Source: Paraburkholderia aspalathi
Lineage (GTDB): Bacteria > Pseudomonadota > Gammaproteobacteria > Burkholderiales > Burkholderiaceae
DNA: 64,000 nt
Reading direction: 5' to 3'
Assembly (NCBI RefSeq): GCF_900116445.1
Contig: NZ_FPBH01000013.1
Span: 62,001-126,000, forward strand
This document shows, piece by piece, positions 17,291-25,428 of the stretch. The notes beneath the pieces are model-generated. The model was not told the origin of the DNA and did not search any database. It saw nothing but the letters and a program-made list of their open reading frames with translations. Made by a program: the position numbers and the translations under genes. Position 1 is the first letter of the stretch; every line of letters begins with the position of its first letter.

Positions 17291-18454
17291 TCAGGCAGAA
17301 GGGAGCGCGAGCCGCGCGATTTCAGCAAAATATCGCGCACCGGTGAGCAATATCTCGTCGTTGAAATCGTAGGTGGCGTTGTGGAGCGGAGTACTCCCTT
17401 CCTTCCCCGTCTCGCCATTGCCGATGAAAATGAAGTTGCCCGGTACTGCCTGAAGGAACGCGCCGAAATCCTCGGAGATCATCATGGGTTGCACGCCGGC
17501 GTCGACGTTATCTGCGCCTACGATATTGCGCGCGGCCGAAACGGCAAGGTCCACATATTCCGGTGAATTCACCGTAGGCGCGAATTCGTGCGTGTATTCG
17601 AACGCACATTCAGCCCCGTGCGCGTGGCAGATCCCTTCGCTGATTTCTCGCATGCGGTTTGCCAGCATGGTCCGGACTTCGGGAATGTAGCTGCGTGTGT
17701 CGCCCTTGATCGTTACGTTCGACGGGATGACGTTGCGGATGCCATCCGTAATGAACTCCGTGCAGGAGATCACCGCCTGCAGGCTTGGATCGAGGTTGCG
17801 GGACACGATTGTCTGCAATGCCAGCACGATTTGCGACGCGATCACAATCGGATCGACGCCCATGTGCGGTCTCGCTGCATGCGTGCCGCGGGCTTTGATA
17901 TGGATGACGAAATTGTCTTCGCTGGCCATGATGCCGCCCGCGCGTGTCGCGAAGGTCCCGGCGGCCATGCCCGGCATATTGTGCGCGCCAAAGATTGCGT
18001 CGACGGGATATCGATCGAAAAGCCCGTCGTTCATCATCGCTTTCGCACCGCGGCCATGTTCTTCGGCCGGTTGAAAAATGAATCGTACGGTGCCGTTGAA
18101 ATTCTTCGTTTCGGCCAGCAGACGCGCGGCCCCGAGAATCATCGACATATGTCCGTCGTGTCCGCAGGCGTGCATCTTGCCTTGCGTTCGCGAGGCATAC
18201 GGGCGGTCCGGTGCGTTCTCCGCGATATTCAGTGCATCCATGTCCGCACGCAGACCAATCACGCCACGGCCGTTGCCGACCGTGAGATTGGCGACGAGTC
18301 CGGTGCCGCCGATTCCTCGGTGCACGTCGAGGCCGAGAGACTTCAAGGCGCGCGCGACATAGTCCGAAGTCGCGACTTCCTCGAAGCCGGTTTCCGGGTT
18401 CTGGTGCAGATGCTGACGCCAACTCTTCAACTGCGATTGCAAGGCGATTTCCAT
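17291..18454 (-). CDS. M20 family amidohydrolase (hippurate hydrolase-like)
   Basis: A 387-residue M20D-type metallo-amidohydrolase. Visible signatures are the RADMDAL segment, the metal-binding HACGHDGHMSMIL, the catalytic EE pair in FQPAEEHGRGA, GAHNMPG with the metal-binding His, and the dimerisation-domain His in GTHAARPHMGVDP. It probably removes an N-acyl or related group from an amino acid. The ATG at 18454 follows AAAGAGGTAGACGTT; an ATG nine codons upstream is possible. It lies 37 bp downstream of the diaminopropionate ammonia-lyase gene on the same strand, so it may release 2,3-diaminopropionate from an acylated or conjugated form. Confidence 0.88.
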   Translation of the reverse strand: MEIALQSQLKSWRQHLHQNPETGFEEVATSDYVARALKSLGLDVHRGIGGTGLVANLTVGNGRGVIGLRADMDALNIAENAPDRPYASRTQGKMHACGHDGHMSMILGAARLLAETKNFNGTVRFIFQPAEEHGRGAKAMMNDGLFDRYPVDAIFGAHNMPGMAAGTFATRAGGIMASEDNFVIHIKARGTHAARPHMGVDPIVIASQIVLALQTIVSRNLDPSLQAVISCTEFITDGIRNVIPSNVTIKGDTRSYIPEVRTMLANRMREISEGICHAHGAECAFEYTHEFAPTVNSPEYVDLAVSAARNIVGADNVDAGVQPMMISEDFGAFLQAVPGNFIFIGNGETGKEGSTPLHNATYDFNDEILLTGARYFAEIARLALPSA

Positions 18455-18491
18455 AACGTCTACCTCTTTTTCGGTGACCATTCAGCTTGTC

Positions 18492-19721
18492 TTATCGAAC
18501 CGCGGCTTCGAGCCATTGAGCCTGACGTGAAAGCACCGAGTCGGCCGTTTCGCCCACGCATTCGCGGTAGACCGACGGCGCCGTTGCTCCCTCGGTGCTG
18601 ATCACGAGAACGCGCGAATCTTTGTCCAGGCCGGCGGCGCGTGCCAGTTGCGAATCCTGCATGAGGACTTCGAGGCCCGCGTAGCCCGCTGCGCCGGATT
18701 CACCGACTATCAGCGGAACATCCGCATCCGTTCCAGCCGCGAGCCGGCGCATCGCGGTAATCGCGTCTTTGTCGCTGATCGTCATGAAATCGTCTACGCA
18801 CGACTCGAGGATTTTCCACGCGAGCGGTGAAGCTTCGCCGCATGCAAGGCCCGCCATGATGGAATCGACGGAGCCGGTTGCTTTCGCCGCCCGGCCTTCG
18901 CGTGCACTTTGATACAGGCAGTCTGCCTGCTGCGGCTCGACGACAACGAAGCGCGGACGTTTGCTGCCATGAATCTCCCAAAGATAGCTGGCGACTCCGG
19001 CAGCAAGACCGCCGACACCGCCCTGCAGAAATATATGGGTGAAGGCGCATTCGTCGGCATGACTTTCGGATTGCTCGACGATCTCGGCCGCGATCGCGCC
19101 GTAGCCCTGCATGACGTCGCGAGGAATGGCTTCATATCCTTCATAGGATGTGTCTGAGACCACATGCCAACCGTTGTCTTTTGCAAGGCGCGCAGCTTCT
19201 TCCACCGACTCGTCGTAGTTGCCCTTGATACGAATGATCTGCGCACCGTATGCGGCGATGGCCCGCTCGCGTTCAGCGCTCACGTTGGCGTGCAGGACGA
19301 TCACGCAATTGCATCCGAGTGTTTGTGCCGCTGCGGCCAGGGCTTTGCCATGGTTGCCGTCGGTCGCGCTGATCACGACGAAGTTCGTGAGCATGTCCTT
19401 GTAGTGCCCCTCGATCAAACCCTTCGGATCGAGATTGTGCTCGGGCCACAAACGCAAAATCAGGCGCACGAGCGCAATAGGCGCGCCCAGCGCCTTGAAG
19501 CTACCGAGCGGTGAACGGACGGATTCGTCTTTGATGCACAGACGCGCCACGCCAAGTCGCGCCGCCGCATCGGGAAGATCCCATAGCGGGGTAGCGGACG
19601 AACCGAGAAGCGCCCAGTTCTTGAGCCATGCGCGGCTCTGTTCGGCGGCCTCCACGTTGAGAACTACCTTCAGCTCGTTCGGGTAGTCGGTGTGCGACGC
19701 GCGCTCGTTCGCGATCAGCAT
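18492..19721 (-). CDS. dpaL: diaminopropionate ammonia-lyase
   Basis: A 409-residue fold-II PLP enzyme that matches the diaminopropionate ammonia-lyase family (YgeX/DpaL), which converts 2,3-diaminopropionate to pyruvate and two ammonia. The PLP lysine is Lys76 in SPLGSFKALGA, followed by SATDGNHGKALA, the phosphate-binding loop GGVGGLAAGV and the late GESGAAG/ISTEGAT segments. The length fits the family. It is the first gene of a two-gene unit with the M20 amidohydrolase, a pairing that recalls E. coli ygeX-ygeY. An Lrp-type regulator is divergent 170 bp away and probably senses the amino acid. Confidence 0.9.
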   Translation of the reverse strand: MLIANERASHTDYPNELKVVLNVEAAEQSRAWLKNWALLGSSATPLWDLPDAAARLGVARLCIKDESVRSPLGSFKALGAPIALVRLILRLWPEHNLDPKGLIEGHYKDMLTNFVVISATDGNHGKALAAAAQTLGCNCVIVLHANVSAERERAIAAYGAQIIRIKGNYDESVEEAARLAKDNGWHVVSDTSYEGYEAIPRDVMQGYGAIAAEIVEQSESHADECAFTHIFLQGGVGGLAAGVASYLWEIHGSKRPRFVVVEPQQADCLYQSAREGRAAKATGSVDSIMAGLACGEASPLAWKILESCVDDFMTISDKDAITAMRRLAAGTDADVPLIVGESGAAGYAGLEVLMQDSQLARAAGLDKDSRVLVISTEGATAPSVYRECVGETADSVLSRQAQWLEAAVR

Positions 19722-19891
19722 TGCGGTGCGGCTCCTGTGAATGAATGTCGGGCAGGACCATCAGATTTCCCGCCACGGGGAATCGATACGTCAACCAATG
19801 CCAAAATAATATTGCTTGACGTGCTCAAATTAATCCCTAAATCTGGGGCTCCGGCGCAATAATTTCTCGCTTTCGCACAAGGACCCGCCTC

Positions 19892-20368
19892 ATGGCTATC
19901 ACTCTCGACGCTTTCGATCGCAAGCTGTTAGCCGAGGTCCAGCAGGACGCTCAACTCCCGCAAAACGAACTTGGCGCCCGGGTTAACCTCTCAACTGCCG
20001 CGGTGAACCGCCGTTTGCGCCGCCTCGCCGAAGACGGCGTGATTGACCGGTACACAGCGATCGTCGCGCCCGAAAAGGTGGGCTGTCCTCTCACCATCGT
20101 CTCCATGGTGGAAGTCGAGAGCGAGCAGATCGACCTACTCGATTCGATGAAGCGAACCTTTGAGCAATGCCCGCAGATCCAGCAGTGCTACTACGTCGCG
20201 GGGGAATGGGATTTCGTCTTGATCTTCACAGTGCGGGACATGGAGCAATACAACGACCTGACCCGGCAGTTGTTCTTTTCCAATAACAATGTGAAGCGCT
20301 TCAAGACGCTCGTGAGCATGAGCCGCGTGAAGGTTGGATTGGGCGTGCCTGTCGATATCGATGACTGA
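19892..20368 (+). CDS. Lrp/AsnC family regulator
   Basis: A 158-residue Lrp/AsnC protein with the HTH LDAFDRKLLAEVQQDAQLPQNELGARVNLSTAAVNRRLRRLAEDGVIDRY at residues 5-55 and a RAM effector domain from about residue 68 (VSMVEVESEQ, CYYVAGEWDFVLIFTVRDMEQY). It is divergent from dpaL and is the likely amino-acid-responsive regulator of dpaL and the M20 gene. The intergenic region is AT-rich (CCAAAATAATATTGC near 19805), as expected of Lrp-type sites, with a weak promoter-like TTGACG at 19816. It converges closely with the TetR gene (26 bp). Confidence 0.9.
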   Translation: MAITLDAFDRKLLAEVQQDAQLPQNELGARVNLSTAAVNRRLRRLAEDGVIDRYTAIVAPEKVGCPLTIVSMVEVESEQIDLLDSMKRTFEQCPQIQQCYYVAGEWDFVLIFTVRDMEQYNDLTRQLFFSNNNVKRFKTLVSMSRVKVGLGVPVDIDD

Positions 20369-20394
20369 CGCACACCGCTGCACTACACATTGAG

Positions 20395-21072
20395 CTAACG
20401 CCGCCGCGAGTGTCCGCGCGATTGAGTTTCAGCCTGCGTCTCCACCGCAGCGAGAAGATGCCGGCGACCCTCGTCAAGAATTTCATCCGCGAGCGCCGGA
20501 TCAACATCTGCAACAGCCCGCGAAAGCAGCAGCGCGCCGACCATCTGACTAAACAAAGTGATCGCCTTGCTGCGACCGCCTTCGCTGATCCCCTCGGTCT
20601 CTTCGATGACCTTGGCGAATCGGTCGAGGTTCACCGCGAGCCCCTCTGCGTAAGCGCCGCGTGCGACGTCGTCGAATCGGCGGGCGTCGCCTACAAAACC
20701 CGACCAGGGGCACCCCGCCTCAATATTCGCGCGATGCTCGGGCGACAGGTACCACTCAATGTTGTACTTGACCGGGTCAGCGCCAGATGACTTCGCGCCG
20801 TCGATCAGGGCGGCATAAGCCTCTCCCCCTTCTTCCATCGCCTTTTCCATCACCGCGGCGACCAGCGCGTCTTTCGATTTGAAGTGGTTGTAGAAACCGC
20901 CCTGCGTAAAGCCCGCCGCCTTCATCAACTCGGCGAGACCGACCGCATCGACGCCACGCTCGCGAAACAGCTTTTCAGCCGCGGCCACGATTGCGTGCCG
21001 GTTTTCCATCGCTTGCTGCCTGGAAACACCCACTTTCCCCCCTTTGGTCGATAGCGACCCAATAAGACTCAT
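20395..21072 (-). CDS. TetR family regulator (AcrR/NemR-like) of the 21-22 kb genes
   Basis: A 225-residue TetR protein. The HTH region (NRHAIVAAAEKLFRERGVDAVGLAELMKAAGFTQGGFYNHFKSKDALVAAVMEKA) spans about residues 23-77. The ligand domain contains GCPWSGFVGDARR, with a Cys-Pro that is common in TetR proteins responding to electrophiles. The ATG at 21072 is preferred to a TTG at 21084, which lies inside an operator. Two operator-like dyads sit between it and the divergent NTF2/SDR genes; one is only 10 bp from its start, so it probably represses itself and the divergent unit. Confidence 0.88.
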   Translation of the reverse strand: MSLIGSLSTKGGKVGVSRQQAMENRHAIVAAAEKLFRERGVDAVGLAELMKAAGFTQGGFYNHFKSKDALVAAVMEKAMEEGGEAYAALIDGAKSSGADPVKYNIEWYLSPEHRANIEAGCPWSGFVGDARRFDDVARGAYAEGLAVNLDRFAKVIEETEGISEGGRSKAITLFSQMVGALLLSRAVADVDPALADEILDEGRRHLLAAVETQAETQSRGHSRRR

Positions 21073-21081
21073 CAAAAAATA

Positions 21082-21099
21082 CAATGGTGATCACCATTG
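21082..21099. promoter_or_regulatory. TetR operator 1 (perfect palindrome)
   Basis: CAATGGTGATCACCATTG is a perfect 18-bp palindrome beginning 10 bp upstream of the TetR start codon. Its arms recur in the second site at 21136. Confidence 0.7.
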
Positions 21100-21135
21100 A
21101 CATCGCCACGATGGCCACCCACAATCCACTTCAAT

Positions 21136-21157
21136 GACAATGTCATTCACCATTGTC
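21136..21157. promoter_or_regulatory. TetR operator 2
   Basis: GACAATG (21136-21142) and CATTGTC (21151-21157) are perfect inverted arms. The site shares CAATG...CACCATTG with operator 1 and lies about 104 bp before the NTF2 gene, where it could cover that promoter. Confidence 0.6.
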
Positions 21158-21260
21158 TTAAGTATAGCCTTCTTTACCTGAGTGTCCAGGCAACAGGAGG
21201 CACCACGGTTATTCGACGCCTGAACGCGTCGTCACCTCACTCTTGAAAGAGGGCATCACC

Positions 21261-21662
21261 ATGACGAAGACAACCCCTGAACAGAACAAGGCGCTCGTGC
21301 TGGAAGCATTCGACACCCTGTTCAACAAGCGCGACTACGCAGCGGCCGAGCGCTTCTGGTCCGATCGCTACATCCAACATAGCGCTCATATCGCGCCGGG
21401 ACGGGATGGCCTGTTCGACCTGATTCGCACGCTGCCCGACACCTTGCGCTATGAGAACCAACTGATCCTGGCCGAAGGCGACTACGTCATTGCACATGGG
21501 CGCTTCTCGGGACACGGCCGGCCTGCTGCGTGGGTCGCAGCGGACGTCGTCCGCTTTGAAAACGGCAAGCTCGCCGAGCATTGGGACGTGCTTCAGGACG
21601 AAGCGACCCGGGCCGAATCAGCGAGCGGTCTGCCGATGTTCGGCGACAGCTTCCCTGCCTGA
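21261..21662 (+). CDS. NTF2/SnoaL-like protein
   Basis: A 133-residue protein of the NTF2/SnoaL-like fold, with the helix-strand pattern NKALVLEAFDTLFNKRDYAAAERFWSDRYIQHSAHIAPG followed by beta strands ending in VVRFENGKLAEHWDVLQDE. Such small proteins often bind or isomerise hydrophobic substrates, or have no known role. The ATG at 21261 follows GAAAGAGGGCATCACC; the frame also has an upstream TTG. It lies 48 bp before an SDR gene on the same strand and divergent from the TetR gene, so these genes form one induced unit. Confidence 0.82.
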   Translation: MTKTTPEQNKALVLEAFDTLFNKRDYAAAERFWSDRYIQHSAHIAPGRDGLFDLIRTLPDTLRYENQLILAEGDYVIAHGRFSGHGRPAAWVAADVVRFENGKLAEHWDVLQDEATRAESASGLPMFGDSFPA

Positions 21663-21710
21663 CCACGCCAACCTCATCTACAGCAAATCAACTTCATCAG
21701 GAATACGATC

Positions 21711-22466
21711 ATGAAACTCACCGGAAACACGATTTTCATCACGGGCGGTGGTTCTGGCATTGGCCGCGGGCTTGCCGAAGCACTCCACAAGCGCGGCAAC
21801 AAGGTCATCATCAGCGGCCGCCGGCGCGGACATCTCGACGAGGTAGTGGCAGCGAATCCCGGCATGTCTGCAATCGAGCTCGACATTGCCGATCCGGCCA
21901 GCATCGAGAAGGTAGCGGCGCAACTGATTGCGGACTATCCCGACCTCAACGTGCTGATCAACAACGCTGGGATCATGGAGCCCGACCAGGCGGGCGGCCA
22001 CATCGACGACGCGCTGCTGGTGTCCACCGTCACGACCAATCTCATCGGGCCGATCCGCATGACGTCGGCGCTGCTCGATCATCTCAAGACCCGGAACGAC
22101 GCTGTCGTCGCCTATACAAGCTCGGTCCTCGCTTTCGTTCCGTTGGCCGTGACGTCGGTGTATTCGTCGACCAAGGCGGCGCTGCATTCGTACGTCCTCT
22201 CGCAACGCTTCATGCTGCGGGACACGAAGGTTCGCGTACTCGAAATCGCACCGCCCTGGGTGCGCACGGACCTCATGAACAGCCGCGAGGCCGAACAGGC
22301 AATGCCGCTTGACGCCTTCATCGACGAAACGATCGCTGTCCTCGGAACGGACGCGGATGAGGTACTGGTTGAAGGGGCGAAGGCGTTCCGCGCGAACCCG
22401 GGACCCGGCGAGCACGCCTTCGTCAATAACTTCAATGCGCAGATGACGGAAGTGTTCGGTGGGTGA
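21711..22466 (+). CDS. SDR family oxidoreductase (DltE-like)
   Basis: A 251-residue short-chain dehydrogenase with the cofactor loop TGGGSGIG at residues 11-18, SGRRRGHLDE after strand 2 (NADP-type arginines), NNAG near 84 and the catalytic YSSTK. It resembles DltE/YvaG-like SDRs, which lack the usual C-terminal VDGG and end instead in GEHAFVNNFN. It is second in the TetR-controlled unit after the NTF2-like gene. The substrate is unknown. The TetR ligand domain suggests a response to reactive or toxic compounds, so carbonyl reduction for detoxification is a reasonable guess. Confidence 0.85.
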   Translation: MKLTGNTIFITGGGSGIGRGLAEALHKRGNKVIISGRRRGHLDEVVAANPGMSAIELDIADPASIEKVAAQLIADYPDLNVLINNAGIMEPDQAGGHIDDALLVSTVTTNLIGPIRMTSALLDHLKTRNDAVVAYTSSVLAFVPLAVTSVYSSTKAALHSYVLSQRFMLRDTKVRVLEIAPPWVRTDLMNSREAEQAMPLDAFIDETIAVLGTDADEVLVEGAKAFRANPGPGEHAFVNNFNAQMTEVFGG

Positions 22467-22477
22467 GTGACTGCTTG

Positions 22478-22514
22478 CCGGATACGCGTCGCAGGCAAAT
22501 CGGCGTGTATCCGG
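22478..22514. terminator. stem-loop between convergent SDR and LysR genes
   Basis: CCGGATAC (22478-22485) and GTATCCGG (22507-22514) are perfect 8-base arms with a 21-base loop, between the convergent genes ending at 22466 and 22585. No strong T-run follows. Confidence 0.4.
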
Positions 22515-22584
22515 TGGCAGCAGTATCGAGCTTCAGCCGCGCCGGGTAGTGGCAAATCGTGAGCGGGGGCGACGTGACCTTCGT

Positions 22585-23502
22585 TCAACCTCCGTCATCC
22601 CGATCCCACGGCGGCACGCCGCCGAACGCCTCGACCAGAAAATCGACCACCGCGCGTATCTTTGCACTCAGATGCCGACGGCTCGGATACAGCGCAAGTA
22701 CGTCGATGTCAGGCAAGCGATAGTCAGGCAATACCTGAACCAGCTTGCCGGCGCGCAGGTCGTTACCGATAAGAAAGGTGGGCTGCCAGATCACGCCTTG
22801 CCCGGCGAGCGCAGCCGCACGTGCGGTATCGCCGTTGTTGGTATGCATGTGGCAGTTGACCTTCACGGTGTGCGCTTTGCGCTCACTGTCCATGAGTTGC
22901 CACTCGTCGCCGGTGGCGGCGTACGAGTAGCCGATGCATTGATGCTCGATCAAGTCGGCTGGCTCAGCAGGGTATCCGCAACGCGCCAGGTACTCCGGCG
23001 ACGCACAAAGAATGTTTCTCGATGTCGCCAGCTTGCGTGCTGCGTGGCTGGTCGAACCGGCGCGTGAGATGCGAATGGCGAGGTCGTAGCCTTCCTCGAC
23101 GATATCGACGACGCGGTCAATCAGCGCGACATCGAGTTCCACGCCGGGATATTTCCGCATGAACTCGGGCCATAGCGGCGCCAGATGCAAAATGCCGAAG
23201 CTCACAGGCGCATTGATGCGCAATCGGCCGCGCGGTTCGACCGATGCCGATGATACAAGCCCCTCAGTCTCGGCGACGTCGTCGAGAATCGATTTGCAGC
23301 GAGCGTAAAGCGTCTCGCCGCCCTCGGTCAGCGAAAGCCTGCGCGAGGTGCGATTCAGCAGACGTGTGCCCAGGTGCGCTTCCAGCTCATTCACGTAGCG
23401 GGTCACGTTGGCGGGCGACGTCTCGAGCGCATCGGCGGCGCGCGTGAAGCTGCCGCGGCTCACCACGGTCACGAAGACTTCATAAGCACGCAGCCGGTCC
23501 AT
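22585..23502 (-). CDS. LysR family regulator
   Basis: A 305-residue LysR-type regulator with N-terminal HTH (MDRLRAYEVFVTVVSRGSFTRAADALETSPANVTRYVNELEAHLG) and an effector domain starting at LRINAPVSFGILHLAPL. It belongs to the large group of LysR proteins paired with SDR or quinone-reductase genes. The divergent SDR gene at 23642 is the obvious target, with 139 bp between the two starts. The C-terminus (PPWDRDDGG) is short and acidic. Effector unknown. Confidence 0.88.
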   Translation of the reverse strand: MDRLRAYEVFVTVVSRGSFTRAADALETSPANVTRYVNELEAHLGTRLLNRTSRRLSLTEGGETLYARCKSILDDVAETEGLVSSASVEPRGRLRINAPVSFGILHLAPLWPEFMRKYPGVELDVALIDRVVDIVEEGYDLAIRISRAGSTSHAARKLATSRNILCASPEYLARCGYPAEPADLIEHQCIGYSYAATGDEWQLMDSERKAHTVKVNCHMHTNNGDTARAAALAGQGVIWQPTFLIGNDLRAGKLVQVLPDYRLPDIDVLALYPSRRHLSAKIRAVVDFLVEAFGGVPPWDRDDGG

Positions 23503-23641
23503 GTCTTTCCCCGATCATTCACAAATGCTGAATGATATACCCATGTTTTGAGCCTTCCTGCGATAGTGACTGAAGCCTATATTGCTTCTCACGGACCAAG
23601 GCACTGGGCACTGGTCAACACACTGCAGCAGGAGATTGAAC

Positions 23642-24406
23642 ATGCAACGCTTATCAGGAAAAGTCGCGATCGTGACCGGCGCCAGCGCGGGAATTGGCCG
23701 TGCCACCGCAAAACTGTTCGCCGCGGAAGGCGCAAAAGTGGTGATCGCGGCGCGCCGCGAAGCTGAACTTGAAACGCTCGCAGCCGAAATTGCCAGCGAA
23801 GGCGGCGAGGCCGCGTTTCTGGCGGGCGACGTGCAGTCAGAGGACTACGCGAAAGCGCTGGTCGCGCTCGCCGTGAGCCGCTTCGGCCGGCTCGACATTG
23901 CCTATAACAACGCCGGCACGCTGGGCGAAATGGGCCCGACCTCGGGCGTGTCGGAAGCGGGCTGGTCGGCTGCTTTGGCGACCAATCTGACGAGCGCCTT
24001 TTTGGGTGCGAAGCACCAGATCCCCGAGATGGCGAAGCACGGTGGCGGGTCGGTTATCTTCACGTCGACGTTCGTTGGCTACTCATTCGCTTTCCCGGGC
24101 ACGGCGGCATACGCCGCGAGCAAGGCCGGTTTGATTGGGCTGACACAAGCGCTGGCTGCCGAGTATGGCCCGCAAGGTGTGCGCGTCAACGCCATTCTGC
24201 CTGGTGCCGTGGACACGCCGATGTATCGCGACATGAACGACACCGCTGAGTCGCAAGCCTTCGTGACCGGCTTGCATGCGCTCAAGCGAGTCGCACGGCC
24301 GGAAGAACTCGCCCGTTCGGTGCTGTATCTCGCGTCGGATGACTCGTCCTTCGTGACCGGTACTGCTTCGCTCGTCGATGGCGGCGCATCGATTACGCGG
24401 ACGTAA
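23642..24406 (+). CDS. SDR family oxidoreductase
   Basis: A 254-residue classical SDR: TGASAGIG loop at residues 12-19, AARREAELETLA after strand 2, YNNAGTLGE near 88, a catalytic Ser in FTSTFVGYS, YAASK, and the C-terminal DDSSFVTGTASLVDGG. The ATG at 23642 follows CAGGAGATTGAAC; the frame is open upstream to 23582 but without homology. It is divergent from a LysR regulator, the third SDR/regulator pair in this window. The C-terminal VDGG and length suggest a 3-oxoacyl reductase or glucose-dehydrogenase-like enzyme; the substrate is not identifiable. Confidence 0.87.
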   Translation: MQRLSGKVAIVTGASAGIGRATAKLFAAEGAKVVIAARREAELETLAAEIASEGGEAAFLAGDVQSEDYAKALVALAVSRFGRLDIAYNNAGTLGEMGPTSGVSEAGWSAALATNLTSAFLGAKHQIPEMAKHGGGSVIFTSTFVGYSFAFPGTAAYAASKAGLIGLTQALAAEYGPQGVRVNAILPGAVDTPMYRDMNDTAESQAFVTGLHALKRVARPEELARSVLYLASDDSSFVTGTASLVDGGASITRT

Positions 24407-24768
24407 ATCTCTTGATGGCATCTGATGTTCGGGATGCCTTCTTTGAAGAGATCCAGGCAATTAAAGAGCCGATATCGGGCGTTGAATTGACGAGCAATGC
24501 TGATTGCGCGGCTTCGCATTTACTTTTGCTCCAAAGCAGGGCGTAGTTGGGACGCGATCTTGCATGAACAAAGCTTCGTGCCGCAGTGCAACGACATTGA
24601 ACGCTAGCGATAGAGAATGGTAGCCGCACTGGTCATCCCGGTGTGGCTTCTCGTCTGATTATTGAGTGTGTTCACGTTGCGAGGCAAATGACGCCTGCAA
24701 GACTCAAGCTTCGACATCTGCGCGCCGTTATACGGGTTACAACCGTAAAAACTCGGGGGAGAACGGCG
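24407..24768. other. non-coding gap with a possible terminator
   Basis: No gene is visible in 362 bases. Right after the SDR stop, ATCTCTT/AAGAGAT (24407-24413, 24446-24452) with inner GGCATC/GATGCC (24417-24422, 24433-24438) can form a bulged hairpin that may end the SDR transcript. The rest shows no clear promoter. Confidence 0.4.
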
Positions 24769-25101
24769 ATGAGCAACGATGAGCGTCTCAGGCGTGAATT
24801 CTATGTGAACCCGGCTTCCTATTGCCGGGTGATGTCCGTCGTCTCGGCCGTCACCTTCGGTCTCTACCGGGTGGAGGGCGGCGGAACGGTCGGCATGCTT
24901 TCCGTCCGCTGGGAAAAACTGGGCAACGAGGTCGTGCCGCAACTGCATGCTTACTATGACAGTTGGCGCGTACTTGCTTCGTTCTCTGATGTTCTCGCGC
25001 GGATGAGCGAAGTGGCGGGATCATCCTGCTCGCCCGAAGACTTGTGTCAGATCTTGCTGGATTGCGGATTCGTCAATCGAATCGAGTCGAACCGGGAATG
25101 A
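24769..25101 (+). CDS. hypothetical protein, 110 aa
   Basis: The ATG at 24769 has a strong ribosome site (GGGGAGAACGGCG); the frame is open further upstream without one. The 110-residue product is soluble, with no signal peptide. It opens MSNDERLRREFYVNPASYCRVM and has a mixed alpha/beta composition with three cysteines (YCRVM, SSCSP, DLCQILLDCG gives a fourth). I do not recognise a family. A second small gene follows 64 bp downstream on the same strand, so the two may form a unit. Codon use looks like its neighbours. Confidence 0.6.
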   Translation: MSNDERLRREFYVNPASYCRVMSVVSAVTFGLYRVEGGGTVGMLSVRWEKLGNEVVPQLHAYYDSWRVLASFSDVLARMSEVAGSSCSPEDLCQILLDCGFVNRIESNRE

Positions 25102-25165
25102 CTGATAGCGATCAACCGTCGATCACTCACCAGATATCAGTCTTAACAGGAAGGAAATCGTAATC

Positions 25166-25369
25166 ATGTCAGTAACGGTTCGCGTGGAGTATCAGTATTG
25201 CCAACATGGCAAGAAAGCGGTTCAGACAGGAAGTGACGTGCTAACCGTGTCAGAAGATACCAAGAGCGCGATTCTCGCTATGTTGCGGCTCCTGCATCCG
25301 CGTTGGGAGTCGATCAAGGTGCTGTCTACGTCTCCAACGACGTCGTCAGAAACGACTTCGAGTAGTTAA
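25166..25369 (+). CDS. small hypothetical protein, 67 aa
   Basis: The ATG follows AGGAAGGAAATCGTAATC, a very good ribosome site, which is the main reason to call this short frame. The product has a beta-strand-like start (MSVTVRVEYQYCQHG), a helical middle (DTKSAILAMLRLLHPRWESIKV) and a Ser/Thr-rich tail ending in TTSSETTSSS. There is no signal peptide. It ends just before a strong bidirectional hairpin, which supports a real transcript end here. It is probably co-transcribed with the 110-residue protein upstream; function unknown. Confidence 0.6.
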   Translation: MSVTVRVEYQYCQHGKKAVQTGSDVLTVSEDTKSAILAMLRLLHPRWESIKVLSTSPTTSSETTSSS

Positions 25370-25386
25370 AAACGGCATCGTCGGTG

Positions 25387-25420
25387 AAGCGAGTGCGCGG
25401 TACTAGCCGCGCACTCGCTT
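25387..25420. terminator. bidirectional terminator hairpin
   Basis: AAGCGAGTGCGCGG and CCGCGCACTCGCTT form a perfect 14-bp stem around TACTAG, between the convergent genes ending at 25369 and 25429. The A/T ends of the stem suit termination in both directions. Confidence 0.7.
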
Positions 25421-25428
25421 CCAATCGC

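Noticed and set aside
17588..18601. 337-codon open frame opposite the M20 amidohydrolase
   Set aside because: It spans two real genes on the other strand and has no recognisable domain.
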